NCBI RefSeq assembly: GCF_000334455.1
Contig: NZ_BANX01000020.1
Location: 62,001 to 126,000, forward strand
DNA: 64,000 bases
Origin: Gordonia soli NBRC 108243
Lineage (GTDB): Bacteria > Actinomycetota > Actinomycetes > Mycobacteriales > Mycobacteriaceae
Direction of reading: 5' to 3'
Of the stretch, positions 8,834-17,892 are shown one piece after another (positions within the stretch are counted from its first letter, which is position 1; the number at the start of each line of letters is the position of its first letter). Position numbers and translations under genes: made by a program. The notes beneath the pieces are model-generated. The model ran no database searches and was not told the origin of the DNA. It was given only the letters and a program-made list of their open reading frames with translations.

Positions 8834-9159
8834 GTGTGCCAGACCTCCCCCGCGCGCGTGTCCCCGTCGAGCAGTTCGGCCCGCCCGTGGCGAAGCGCAG
8901 CCGAGTGCGCGGCGATCTCGTCGCGCGCCGAGCGGAGTCCGTCACCGGTGGCCTGCAGCAACGGCGCCACCGTCGCCCGGAACGCGTCGGCGGCCGGACC
9001 GACACCGATCGCGACGTCCACCTGCGCCGCGAGCCGGTCGAAGTCCTCGTGGAGTGCCGACACGACATCCGCGGCTGCCATCCAGCGTCCGGCGACGGAG
9101 TCGGCCGTCGCCGCGTCGAAGCGCACCCGGTCGGCACCGTCGGCAGCGTGATCGCTCAT
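8830..9159 (-). CDS. small EspC/WXG-like type VII secretion target
   Basis: 109 residues, predicted two-helix hairpin: ATADSVAGRWMAAADVVSAL, a central GVGPAADAFRATVAPLLQA, and a C-terminal tail ending AEVWHT-like (AGEVWHT). Size, Ala-rich helices and position next to a YbaB-type gene fit the EspC-like ESX substrate group; the canonical WxG turn is not seen, so family membership is inferred. It overlaps both neighbours by 4 bases. Probably the secreted partner or chaperone of the 349-residue protein that follows. Confidence 0.65.
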   Translation of the reverse strand: MSDHAADGADRVRFDAATADSVAGRWMAAADVVSALHEDFDRLAAQVDVAIGVGPAADAFRATVAPLLQATGDGLRSARDEIAAHSAALRHGRAELLDGDTRAGEVWHT

Positions 9160-9551
9160 CGGTGTCCCCGTTCGTCGTCAGACCAGCCACCCGGCGTCGC
9201 CGCGGATGGTCGCGCCGCATCCGACGCGTCCATCCCGACCACGTCGTCGTAGCCCGGTACAGGTTGGACGGCCGCGGTGAGGAGTTCGTTCCGCGTGGCA
9301 CGCAGTCGATCGTCGGCGTCGGACACCAGGGCCGTGATCGCAGCGGAGAGTTGGTCGGCCCGGTACCGCCGCAGCGCCGCGGGTTCGATGGCCAGATCGA
9401 CGAGCAGGCCGCGAGCGTTGACCTCGACGGTGATGAGACGGTCGGTGCTGGTCGCGCGGGCCGTTAGCCCGGACACCGCAGTCGCGACGCGATCGAGTTC
9501 GGCCCGCTGACGCGCGAGCTCGTCGAGCATCTCCGCCCATCGTCCGGCCAC
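9156..9551 (-). CDS. YbaB/EbfC-family protein
   Basis: 131 residues with a GTG start at 9551. The core, RAELDRVATAVSGLTARATS...ITVEVNARGLLVDLAIEPAAL...ISAAITALV-type helix-strand-helix, is the YbaB/EbfC fold used by nucleoid-associated DNA-binding proteins. In mycolate-containing actinobacteria such proteins are often encoded next to ESX substrates. The C-terminal ~30 residues are a polar tail absent from classical YbaB. First gene of the four-gene cassette, starting only 31 bp after the trmD stop, so it may be transcribed with the trmD operon. Confidence 0.75.
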   Translation of the reverse strand: MAGRWAEMLDELARQRAELDRVATAVSGLTARATSTDRLITVEVNARGLLVDLAIEPAALRRYRADQLSAAITALVSDADDRLRATRNELLTAAVQPVPGYDDVVGMDASDAARPSAATPGGWSDDERGHR

Positions 9552-9582
9552 GAGTCCCCCTCCCCGATCGCTCGAGGAGATC

Positions 9583-10308
9583 CTAACCGCCGTCGGGGTC
9601 GGCGGGAGCCGACGATGCCGGTGCGTCCGGTCGATCGAGGAGGTCCGGTCGCCTCTCGCGCGTACGTTCCAGTCCCTGTTCGTGCCGCCACCGCGCGATC
9701 TTCGCGTGGTCGCCGCTGCGCAGGACGTCGGGCACCGACAGATCGCGCCATGTGATCGGGCGGGTGTAGCTCGGACCTTCGAGCAGGCCGTCGGAGAACG
9801 AATCCTCTTGATGGGAACGAGGATTGCCGAGCACCCCGTCCAGGAGGCGGACGGTGGCCTCGATCATCGCCATAGCGGCGACCTCACCGCCGATCAGCAC
9901 GAAGTCGCCGAGGGAGACCTCTTCGACCCGCACACGCCGGGCGGCATCGTCGAACACACGTTGATCGATCCCCTCGTAGCGGCCGCAGGCGAACACGAGA
10001 TGATCCAGCCTGCTCCACCGCTGCGCTGTCGCCTGCGTGAACGGCACACCGGCCGGGCTCGGGACGACCAACGTCGCCTCATCCGGGCAGACGTCGTCCA
10101 GACACGGCCCCCAGACGTCGGGGCGCATCACCATCCCCGGCCCGCCGCCGTACGGCGAGTCGTCCACACTCCGGTGCACGTCACGCGTCCAGTCGCGGAG
10201 GTCGTGGACGTCGACGGAGATACGGCCGTTCTCGATCGCCTTGCCCAGCAACGCGACTCGCAACGGCACGAGGTACTCGGGGAAGATCGTGACGATGTCG
10301 AGTCGCAC
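9583..10308 (-). CDS. trmD: tRNA (guanine37-N1)-methyltransferase
   Basis: 241 residues, GTG start. It methylates G37 next to the anticodon using SAM, preventing frameshifting. Motifs: [52 protein letters not shown], and the trefoil-knot SAM loop [20 protein letters not shown], followed by PSYTRP. It starts 4 bp after the rimM stop. The C-terminal ~15 residues ([13 protein letters not shown]) are low complexity. Confidence 0.95.
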   Translation of the reverse strand: MRLDIVTIFPEYLVPLRVALLGKAIENGRISVDVHDLRDWTRDVHRSVDDSPYGGGPGMVMRPDVWGPCLDDVCPDEATLVVPSPAGVPFTQATAQRWSRLDHLVFACGRYEGIDQRVFDDAARRVRVEEVSLGDFVLIGGEVAAMAMIEATVRLLDGVLGNPRSHQEDSFSDGLLEGPSYTRPITWRDLSVPDVLRSGDHAKIARWRHEQGLERTRERRPDLLDRPDAPASSAPADPDGG

Positions 10309-10312
10309 GGCG

Positions 10313-10831
10313 TCAGTTCTCCACGTCCAGCAGACCGTCCGGTGGGTCGATCTCGATGAGTTCCCGACCGACCGTCGGGACGATCTCCCGGACGAACGGG
10401 ATCAGCACCTCTCGGCCGTCGGGGGTGCGGACGGCGAGGATCTCGCCCCCCGGCAGATGAAGCACCGACTCGACGGTTCCGACGGATTCGCCGCCGACCG
10501 TCGACACGGGAACGCCTTCGAGTTCATGGTCGTAGAACTCGTCCGGGTCGGTGCCCGAGTCGACGTCGGCGCTGTCGATGAGGAACAGCGTGCCCCGGAG
10601 CGCGTCGGCCGCCGAGCGATCGGCGACCTCCTCCAGTGACAGCAACAGCCGCCCGGAGTGCTCCCGGGCGGCTGTCACCGTCAATGTCTGTTCGCCTGCG
10701 CCCTTGGGCAGCCGACCGCGCAGCGACGATCCGGGCGCGAAACGCGCTTCGGGATCGTCGGTGCGGACGTCCACGACCACCTCGCCCCGGATTCCGTGTG
10801 ACTTGACCACACGGCCGACCACGAGATCCAT
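10313..10831 (-). CDS. rimM: 16S rRNA processing protein RimM
   Basis: 172 residues. Assembly factor for the 30S head that binds S19. The N-terminal barrel starts [20 protein letters not shown]; the C-terminal PRC-barrel contains [20 protein letters not shown]. The frame is open further upstream into the KH gene, but ATG 10831 matches the conserved family start and gives a 13-bp gap after khpA. Operon with trmD downstream, khpA and rpsP upstream. Confidence 0.92.
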   Translation of the reverse strand: MDLVVGRVVKSHGIRGEVVVDVRTDDPEARFAPGSSLRGRLPKGAGEQTLTVTAAREHSGRLLLSLEEVADRSAADALRGTLFLIDSADVDSGTDPDEFYDHELEGVPVSTVGGESVGTVESVLHLPGGEILAVRTPDGREVLIPFVREIVPTVGRELIEIDPPDGLLDVEN

Positions 10832-10844
10832 CGCGGGACCCGTG

Positions 10845-11087
10845 TCAGCGGTCGGTGTCGACGATGTCCACGCGGACACCCCGTCCACCGATACCGGTGA
10901 CCAGGGTGCGCAGCGCGGTGGCGGTGCGACCGTTACGGCCGATCACCTTGCCGAGGTCCTCGGGGTTCACGTGGACCTCGACGAGCCGTCCGCGACGACC
11001 GGTGATCAGTTCCACCTGGACGTCGTCGGGGTTGGCGACGATTCCACGGACGAGATGTTCGACCGCGTCGGCGACGACTGCGCTCAC
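10845..11087 (-). CDS. khpA: KH-domain RNA-binding protein KhpA
   Basis: 80 residues, one KH domain with the GXXG loop in [16 protein letters not shown]. It binds RNA and in Gram-positive bacteria works with KhpB in envelope growth control. Its start overlaps the rpsP stop by 4 bases. The order rpsP-khpA-rimM-trmD is the standard actinobacterial one. Confidence 0.92.
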   Translation of the reverse strand: MSAVVADAVEHLVRGIVANPDDVQVELITGRRGRLVEVHVNPEDLGKVIGRNGRTATALRTLVTGIGGRGVRVDIVDTDR

Positions 11088-11539
11088 GCGTCGGCCTTGG
11101 CGTCACCCTCGGCGGCCGGCGCGTCGGCGGCGGGTGCCTCGTCGGCCTTCTTGGCGGCCTTCTTCTTCGGGGTGGTGGCCTCGGCGACGGGCTCGCTGTC
11201 GGCAGCCGCCAGGGCCGCGTTGAAGAGATCCAGCTTGCTGGTCTTGGGCTCCTTGACCTTCAGGGTGCCCTCGGCGCCCGGCAGGCCCTTGAACTTCTGC
11301 CAGTCACCGGTCACCTTGAGGATCGCCGCGACCGGCTCGGTCGGCTGTGCACCGACGTTCAGCCAGTACTGGGCACGCTCGGAGTCGACCTCGATCAGGC
11401 TCGGCTCTTCCTTCGGGTGGTACTTGCCGATGGTCTCGATCACCCGGCCGTTGCGGCGGGTCCGAGCGTCGGCGACGACGATGCGGTACTGCGGGTTGCG
11501 GATCTTGCCGAGCCGCGTGAGCTTGATCTTGACAGCCAT
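11084..11539 (-). CDS. rpsP: 30S ribosomal protein S16
   Basis: 151 residues. ATG 11539 ([20 protein letters not shown]) is chosen over an upstream in-frame start because it matches all S16 proteins and has GAGGGAAAG upstream. The conserved part ends near residue 115. The remainder is an Ala/Lys/Glu-rich extension ([18 protein letters not shown]) typical of actinobacterial S16. First gene of the rpsP-khpA-rimM-trmD operon. Confidence 0.95.
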   Translation of the reverse strand: MAVKIKLTRLGKIRNPQYRIVVADARTRRNGRVIETIGKYHPKEEPSLIEVDSERAQYWLNVGAQPTEPVAAILKVTGDWQKFKGLPGAEGTLKVKEPKTSKLDLFNAALAAADSEPVAEATTPKKKAAKKADEAPAADAPAAEGDAKADA

Positions 11540-12000
11540 GTCTACAGTCTTTCCCTCTGTGGTCACTGCGCAATTCAGCGACCCGCCAGGTACGGCGAGC
11601 CCGGTTTTGCGATCTGTTCCGGTGTGACCGTCGGTCGGCCGTGGCCGGGTCCGACGAACCAGCGAGCCATTCTGCCAGATGGGGTCGAGGAACTCTAAAT
11701 CCCCGAGATCTGCGACGACGCAGCGGATGAACGCGATGAGGTCGGACCAGGATCGAGAGGGACCCGAGAAGTTGTAGGGCTCGGCATGTGGTTACCCACC
11801 CCGCGAAAGGTAACCACATGCCGCGCGCACCCCGGCCCCACGACAACTCGCTACGCTTCGGCCGGTCGCGGTCCTCCCCTGACCCGGCGTTCCCGGCGGC
11901 ATGGCGGCTGTTCGCCGTGAGAATCGGCGAGCCCGTGCAACGCTGTTGCTACATTACCTACGGGTAAGTTGTGGGACCAGATCACCAAAAGTGGGGTTGG
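11540..12000 (-). promoter_or_regulatory. rpsP upstream region, 461 bp without a gene
   Basis: No supported gene. It lies between the amidohydrolase stop and rpsP, both on the minus strand, so it must hold the rpsP operon promoter. A CAGAAT hexamer (minus strand, plus positions 11669-11674) within CTGGCAGAATGG is a plausible -10 element, without a convincing -35. It also carries the 15-bp inverted repeat listed separately and a short TTACC-TACG-GGTAA dyad at about 11954-11967. Confidence 0.35.
11782..11823. repeat. perfect 15-bp inverted repeat, 12-nt loop
   Basis: Arms CGGCATGTGGTTACC (11782-11796) and GGTAACCACATGCCG (11809-11823) are exact reverse complements around CACCCCGCGAAA. There is no T-run on either side. 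It is either a terminator for the amidohydrolase gene or a regulator operator for the rpsP operon. Confidence 0.8.
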
Positions 12001-13107
12001 TCACAGCACGTAACGCCCGGCACACACCACCGCGCGCGGGCGCCGCAGAGTCTGCAGATCGCGGGTCGGATCGTCGTCGAGGACCAGGAAGTCGGCCCGG
12101 TCGCCGTCGTCGAGGATGCCCGCACCGAGCCAGCTTCGAGGCCCATATGTGGCGGCCAGCAAGGCATCCCGCGCCGGGAAGCCGGCGGCAACCATCGCGG
12201 CGATCTCGTCCACGATGCGCCCGTGTTCGATGAAGCCGCCTGCATCGGTACCTGCGAACATCGTCACCCCGGCCTCGCGAGCGGCCGCGAACACGGCCGG
12301 CGCGCTGCGGTGCAGGGCACGCATGTGCGCCTGATATGTCGGGAAGCGGTCGGCACCGTCGGCGATACCGGGAAAGTTCTCCACCTGGATGAACGTGGGC
12401 ACCAGTGCGATGGACTTCGCGACCATCGCGTCGATCAGGTCGTCGGTGAGTCCGGTGCCGTGCTCGATGCAGTCGAACCCGGCCGCGATGATGTCGGGCA
12501 GGGCGTCGGTGCCGAACACATGTGCCGTGATCCGGCCACCTTCTGCGTGCGCAGCGTGCACCGCCGCGTCCAACTGGTCCCGAGTCCACAGCGGTGCCAG
12601 GTCACCGACCTCGCGGTCGATCCAGTCGCCGACCAGCTTGACCCAGCCGTCGCCTGCCCTGGCCTGCCGGGTGACCTCGGCGGCCAGGTCGTCGGGGTCG
12701 TCGAGTTCGATGCCGTAGCCACGGAGGTACCGCTTGGTCCGGGCGATGTGCTTACCCGCGCGCACGAAGACCGGCCCGGTCGGATCGTCGTCGAGAGGGT
12801 GGGTGTCCAGGGGCGACCCGACCTCGCGGATGAGCAACGCGCCGGCGCGGACGTCCGCCTGCGCGAACGCCCGTGCCTGTTCGATGGTGACGCCGAGTCC
12901 CGGGGCGATCCCGACATGATTGTGTGCGTCGACGAGGCCGGGAACGATCCAGCCCCCGTCGGTCTCGGTGACCGCACCGGGTACCGACTCGCGTCGGATC
13001 ACCCCGTTGTCGACCCACAGTTCGATCGGCTCACCCGTGAACGGGTCACGACCACAATGGTGCGCCACTCCGCCGGTAGCGCTCGGGGACCTCGAATCCG
13101 TCGACAC
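12001..13107 (-). CDS. amidohydrolase, imidazolonepropionase/prolidase-like
   Basis: 368 residues. GTG start at 13107 behind GGAAGGTGG. Metal-dependent hydrolase of the amidohydrolase superfamily: HxH motif in VPGLVDAHNHVG, carboxylated-Lys region DGWVKLVGDWIDREVGDL, RITAHVFGTDALP (His), FDCIEHGTGL (His) and MFAGTDAGGF (Asp). The C-terminal RADFLVLDDDPTRDLQTLR closes the composite beta domain. Substrate unknown. The same gene lies downstream of ffh in M. tuberculosis (Rv2915c). It begins 116 bp after ffh. The N-terminal 13 residues (STDSRSPSATGG) look non-conserved, so a GTG at VAHHCGRD is a possible alternative start. Confidence 0.85.
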   Translation of the reverse strand: MSTDSRSPSATGGVAHHCGRDPFTGEPIELWVDNGVIRRESVPGAVTETDGGWIVPGLVDAHNHVGIAPGLGVTIEQARAFAQADVRAGALLIREVGSPLDTHPLDDDPTGPVFVRAGKHIARTKRYLRGYGIELDDPDDLAAEVTRQARAGDGWVKLVGDWIDREVGDLAPLWTRDQLDAAVHAAHAEGGRITAHVFGTDALPDIIAAGFDCIEHGTGLTDDLIDAMVAKSIALVPTFIQVENFPGIADGADRFPTYQAHMRALHRSAPAVFAAAREAGVTMFAGTDAGGFIEHGRIVDEIAAMVAAGFPARDALLAATYGPRSWLGAGILDDGDRADFLVLDDDPTRDLQTLRRPRAVVCAGRYVL

Positions 13108-13223
13108 CGTCGCCGACCACCTTCCGCGTCAGGACGCGGAGTTCCACCTCCGCGCCGGGGACGCTTCGATCGCGTCCGCGTGGACAGACGGGGCGGACCG
13201 ATGGCGCCCCGCACGGCGCATCG

Positions 13224-14789
13224 TCAGTCGGTGCGCTTTTTCGGCTGGAACTGCGAGACGTCGATGCCCTCGAGCCCCGGGGGCAGCTGATCGAGCCCGG
13301 CGGGCATGCCCGACAGGTCCGGGAACCCGGCGGGCAGACCACCGGGGAAACCTCCCCGTGCGCCCTTCGGCGGAGTCGGGCCGCGGCCCTTCCCCTTGCC
13401 CTTCTTCCCCTTGCCCTTCTTGCGGTTGTTCTTGCGGTTGGTCACGCCGCCCATGCCCATCCGCCCCGACATCTGGGCCATCATCTTGCGGGCGTCGTAG
13501 AAGCGGTCGACGAGCTGGTTGACCTCGCTGACCGCAACGCCCGAACCGTTGGCGATGCGCAGCCGTCGCGAGGCGTTGATGATCTTGGGGTTGTCGCGCT
13601 CGGCGGGTGTCATGCCGCGGATGATGGCCTGCACGCGGTCGAGCTGTTTGTCGTCGACCTGCGACAGCGCATCCTTCATCTGACCGGCGCCCGGGAGCAT
13701 CCCGAGGATGTTGCCGATGGGACCCATCTTGCGGATCATCAGCATCTGCTCGAGGAAGTCCTCGAGGGTCAGCTCACCCTGGGTGATCTTGGCGGCGGTG
13801 GCCTCGGCCTGCTGCGCGTCCCAATGCTGCTCCGCCTGCTCGATCAGGCTGAGGACGTCGCCCATGCCGAGGATCCGGCTGGCCATCCGGTCCGGGTGGA
13901 AGACGTCGAAATCCTCGAGCTTCTCGCCCGACGACGCGAACATGATCGGCCGACCGGTGATCTCCCGCACCGACAGCGCCGCGCCGCCCCGGGCGTCACC
14001 GTCCAGCTTGGTGAGGACCACACCGGTGAAGCCGACGCCCTCCTGGAAGGCCTCGGCGGTCGACACCGCGTCCTGACCGATCATCGCGTCGACCACGAAC
14101 AGCACCTCGTCGGGCTGCGTGGCGTCGCGGATGTCGGAGGCCTGACGCATCAGTTCCTCGTCGATGCCCAGTCGTCCGGCGGTGTCGATGATGACCACGT
14201 CGTGTTGCAGACGCCGCGCTTCCTCGACGCCGGCCCGAGCGACCTCGACCGGGTCGCCGGAGCTGATCCCGAGTTCACCCTCGCCACCGACGCTGGTGCC
14301 CGCGTGCGGCGCGAATACCGGGACCCCGGCTCGCTCGCCGACGATCTGCAGCTGCGACACCGCACCAGGGCGCTGCAGGTCGCAGGCCACCAGGATCGGG
14401 GTGTGCCCCTGCTGCGAGAACCAGTTGCCGAGCTTCCCGGCGAGGGTCGTCTTACCGGCACCCTGCAGGCCGGCGAGCATGACGATCGTCGGCGGGTTCT
14501 TCGCGAACTGCACACGACGGGTCTCTCCGCCGAGGATCCCGACGAGCTCCTCGTTGACGATCTTGACGACCTGTTGGGCCGGGTTGAGGGCCGCCGACAC
14601 CTCGGCGCCCTTGGACCGTTCCTTGATGCGGGCGATGAAGGTCCGCACCACGGGCAGGGACACATCGGCCTCGAGCAGGGCCAGCCGGATCTCCCGGCTG
14701 GTGCGGTCGATGTCGGCATCGGACAGACGACCCTTGCCGCGCAGGTCCTTCAGCGCACCGGTCAACCGGTCGGAGAGGGAATCGAACAT
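13224..14789 (-). CDS. ffh: signal recognition particle protein Ffh
   Basis: 521 residues. SRP54 GTPase that binds signal sequences and SRP RNA and delivers ribosomes to FtsY (also in this window). The N domain covers ~1-85. G domain: P-loop GLQGAGKTT (107-115), DLQRPGAVSQL, DTAGR, TKLDGDARGG. The methionine-rich M domain follows (LEQMLMIRKMGPIGNILGMLPG). The C-terminus is Gly/Lys-rich (KNNRKKGKGKKGKGKGRG). Upstream is glnD with a ~75-bp gap. Confidence 0.95.
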   Translation of the reverse strand: MFDSLSDRLTGALKDLRGKGRLSDADIDRTSREIRLALLEADVSLPVVRTFIARIKERSKGAEVSAALNPAQQVVKIVNEELVGILGGETRRVQFAKNPPTIVMLAGLQGAGKTTLAGKLGNWFSQQGHTPILVACDLQRPGAVSQLQIVGERAGVPVFAPHAGTSVGGEGELGISSGDPVEVARAGVEEARRLQHDVVIIDTAGRLGIDEELMRQASDIRDATQPDEVLFVVDAMIGQDAVSTAEAFQEGVGFTGVVLTKLDGDARGGAALSVREITGRPIMFASSGEKLEDFDVFHPDRMASRILGMGDVLSLIEQAEQHWDAQQAEATAAKITQGELTLEDFLEQMLMIRKMGPIGNILGMLPGAGQMKDALSQVDDKQLDRVQAIIRGMTPAERDNPKIINASRRLRIANGSGVAVSEVNQLVDRFYDARKMMAQMSGRMGMGGVTNRKNNRKKGKGKKGKGKGRGPTPPKGARGGFPGGLPAGFPDLSGMPAGLDQLPPGLEGIDVSQFQPKKRTD

Positions 14790-14864
14790 TCACCCAGTCT
14801 TCCACGTTCGCGCACGGGTTCTCGCGTGCGGTGCCCGGCCGACGAGAATCTCCACGGGCCGGTG

Positions 14865-17402
14865 TCAGCTGATCGGGACGCCTGGCCGACCGGTACCGGT
14901 CTGCCCCTCGGTACCGCCCGGCCCCGATCCCGTCTCGCTGACGGGTTGCGGAGGCGGACAGACGGCCGTCACGGCATCGGCCAACGCAGCCCTCGCCTCA
15001 GGGGAGTCATCCGGGATGAACAGCGAGAACGTGTCGACCACGGTGCTGCCGAGAGTCGACACCTTCGCCCAGCGGACGTCGGCGCCACGGCGCTCGATGA
15101 CCGAGCTCACCCGACTGAGCAGGCCGAGCCGATCGTCGGTACGCAACTCCATGAGGACGTCGTCGCCGCCGGTCTCCACCCAGATGACCCGTGGCGGGGC
15201 AACCGCGTACAGCGCGGGGACCGCGTTCTTCGGATGACCGGCGCCGTCGGTCTCCGGATCGGTGGAGCCGGCCGCCGCCGCGGCACCCAGGACCGATCCG
15301 GGACTCGACTCGATCGAGGCGATGGTCGGGATCGGTGACTCACGCTCGCGCACCTCGAGGCGAGCCAGCACGTCGATCCGTCCCTCGACCGCCGCGATCA
15401 ACTGCTGTCGCATCAGCCCATCCTCCGGCGGGGTACCGAACACCGGTACGACGACGAACGTGTTGACCGCACTCCCGGCGTGGCTCTGGACGGTGGCCGA
15501 ATGCGACCGCAGCCCGTTCAGCGCGAGCACACCCGCCATCTGCGAGAGCAGACCCGGCTGGTCCGGCGCGACCATGATGACCCGATAGGTGTGCAAACCG
15601 TCGGTCGGTTCGAGGCGCACGGCGAAGCCACCGCCCTCGGCCAGGGACACCTGGGCGTCGGTCAACGGCTCCGGCGTCGCGAGCCCGGCCCCGTCGATGA
15701 GACGCATACATCTCCGGACCAGGTCGCTGATCAGCGACGCCTTCCACTCCCCCCAGACACCCGGTCCGGTCGCGAGTGAGTCGGCCTCGGCCAGCGCCGC
15801 CAGCAACTCCAGGAGGTTCCGGTTGTGTCCGAGGGTCTCCACCACGCCCTGCGCGGTCGCCGGGTCGTCGAGGTCACGACGGGTCGCGACGGTGGGCAGC
15901 AACAGGTGATGACGCACCATCTCCGAGAGCACGGTGACGTCTTGCGGCCACAACCCGATCCGGCTGCCGACCTGGATGGCGAGTTCGGCCCCGACGATGC
16001 TGTGATCGGCGCCGCGGCCCTTGCCCAGGTCGTGAATGAGCGCGCCCAGCACCAACAGGTCGGGCCGGGCCACCCGGGTGGTCATCGACCCCGCGTGTGC
16101 GGTGGTCTCGACGAGGTGCCGGTCGACGGTCCAGGTGTGGATCGGGTCGCGGGGCGGGAGATCGCGCACCGCGCCCCACTCGGGGAGCAGACGCCCCCAG
16201 AGTCCGGTGCGGTCGAGTGCCTCGATCGGGTCGACCATGTGGTGTCCGGAACCGAGCAGGACCAGCAGATCGCTCAACGCCTCGGCCGGCCAGGGTTCAC
16301 GCAGTTCGGGGGCATAGTCTCCCAGCCGACTCAACGTCGACGCGCTGATCGGCAGTCCGGTGCGGGCCGACGACGACGCGACCCGCAGGATCAGACCGGG
16401 ATCCTTGCTGGGGATGGCGTTGCGCGCCAACACGATCTCACCGTTGTGCTCGACCACACCCTCGTCCAGCGGACGTCGGATGGGTGACCGTCGGAGTTTG
16501 GCGAGTCCGCGGCGGGGCAACGAGTTGCCCGCGGTCCGCAGTCCGACGTCGATGGAGTAGCTGACCGTGCGCGCAGCGTCGCTGATCACGCGGGCGAGAT
16601 CGAATCGATCGCCGATACGCAGCGCCGCACCGATCTCGTCGGCGTCCTGCGCGCGGACCTGTTCGCGCGGCCGGCCGGCGATCCGATGCAACTCGGTGCG
16701 GATGTCGAGCAGTCGGCCGTAGGCTGCCTGCGGACCGGCTCCGCCGGGTGAGTCCGGTCGCAGGCTCGCCATGCCGTCGGACAGTTGCGCGATGGACAGC
16801 GCCCCCAGAAGCTGCACGTCGCGGAGTCCCCCGCGACCGTTCTTCAGGTCGGGTTCAGCCCTGTGCGCGATGTCGCCCGCGCGCCGCCAGCGGTCCTGCG
16901 CGTGCGACACGACCTCGGGGAAGCGGGTGCGGATCTCGGTGCGCCACTGCTGCCGGACGCCGCCGATCAGGAGCGACGAGAGATCGTCGTCGCCGGCGAT
17001 GTGCCGTGCCTCGAGGAGTCCGAGGGCGGCGGTGACGTCGGAGCTCGCGACCTGGAGCGCCTGGGGCACCGTCCGCACCGAATGGTCGAGCGGGATGTTG
17101 GCGTCCCACAGCGGATACCAGAGTCCGTCGGCGACCTCGGCGACCCGATCGGGTGCCAGGTCGTCGTGCAGGAGGATGAGATCGAGATCGGAGTACGGCA
17201 GCAGTTCGCTGCGTCCGAGGCCGCCGACGGCGACGATGGCGAATCCGCTGCGTGAACGGATTCCGAGTTCGGCACCCTTGCTGGTGAGCCAGAACTCATG
17301 GAGGTCGACGAGCACCTGCCGCAGTCCGGCGGCGTCGAGCTTGCCGGACCGGCTCGACTGCAGCAATTGTCGGCGCGCTTGGGCGAGATCGGTTGCGGCC
17401 AC
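14865..17402 (-). CDS. glnD: bifunctional [protein-PII] uridylyltransferase
   Basis: 845 residues with the start used here. It senses glutamine and modifies and demodifies the PII protein encoded next door. Nucleotidyltransferase motif: GGLGRSELLPYSDLDLILL. HD domain: LVLGALIHDLGKGRGADHSI. Two C-terminal ACT domains (HTYRVIMVAPDQPGLLSQMA; MELRTDDRLGLLSRVSSV). The open frame continues upstream to 17498, but that would place a strong hairpin (17439-17475) inside the coding region and has no ribosome binding site. GTG 17402 has GGAAG 4 bp upstream and a conserved-looking start, AATDLAQARRQLL. Same strand as amt-glnB. Confidence 0.9.
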   Translation of the reverse strand: MAATDLAQARRQLLQSSRSGKLDAAGLRQVLVDLHEFWLTSKGAELGIRSRSGFAIVAVGGLGRSELLPYSDLDLILLHDDLAPDRVAEVADGLWYPLWDANIPLDHSVRTVPQALQVASSDVTAALGLLEARHIAGDDDLSSLLIGGVRQQWRTEIRTRFPEVVSHAQDRWRRAGDIAHRAEPDLKNGRGGLRDVQLLGALSIAQLSDGMASLRPDSPGGAGPQAAYGRLLDIRTELHRIAGRPREQVRAQDADEIGAALRIGDRFDLARVISDAARTVSYSIDVGLRTAGNSLPRRGLAKLRRSPIRRPLDEGVVEHNGEIVLARNAIPSKDPGLILRVASSSARTGLPISASTLSRLGDYAPELREPWPAEALSDLLVLLGSGHHMVDPIEALDRTGLWGRLLPEWGAVRDLPPRDPIHTWTVDRHLVETTAHAGSMTTRVARPDLLVLGALIHDLGKGRGADHSIVGAELAIQVGSRIGLWPQDVTVLSEMVRHHLLLPTVATRRDLDDPATAQGVVETLGHNRNLLELLAALAEADSLATGPGVWGEWKASLISDLVRRCMRLIDGAGLATPEPLTDAQVSLAEGGGFAVRLEPTDGLHTYRVIMVAPDQPGLLSQMAGVLALNGLRSHSATVQSHAGSAVNTFVVVPVFGTPPEDGLMRQQLIAAVEGRIDVLARLEVRERESPIPTIASIESSPGSVLGAAAAAGSTDPETDGAGHPKNAVPALYAVAPPRVIWVETGGDDVLMELRTDDRLGLLSRVSSVIERRGADVRWAKVSTLGSTVVDTFSLFIPDDSPEARAALADAVTAVCPPPQPVSETGSGPGGTEGQTGTGRPGVPIS

Positions 17403-17438
17403 TGCACTTCCGTCGGGGATCGGGTGGGATGAAGGGCG

Positions 17439-17475
17439 CGGCCCCGCGCCTGACTTGCCGTCAGACGCGGGGCCG
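17439..17475 (-). terminator. strong hairpin between glnB and glnD
   Basis: Outer arms CGGCCCCGCG (17439-17448) and CGCGGGGCCG (17466-17475) are exact, extended inward by CTGAC/GTCAG around a 5-nt loop. No U-tract follows on the minus strand. Its place 33 bp after the glnB stop suggests partial termination or an mRNA processing/stability element that lowers glnD expression relative to amt-glnB. Confidence 0.65.
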
Positions 17476-17507
17476 TGCTGGGTGTTCAGAAAGGGCACGT
17501 GCAGCCG

Positions 17508-17849
<342 letters not shown>

Positions 17850-17892
17850 TTATCCCTCTCCACAGAGATCAGCGTAGTGGTCGACGTGCGGC

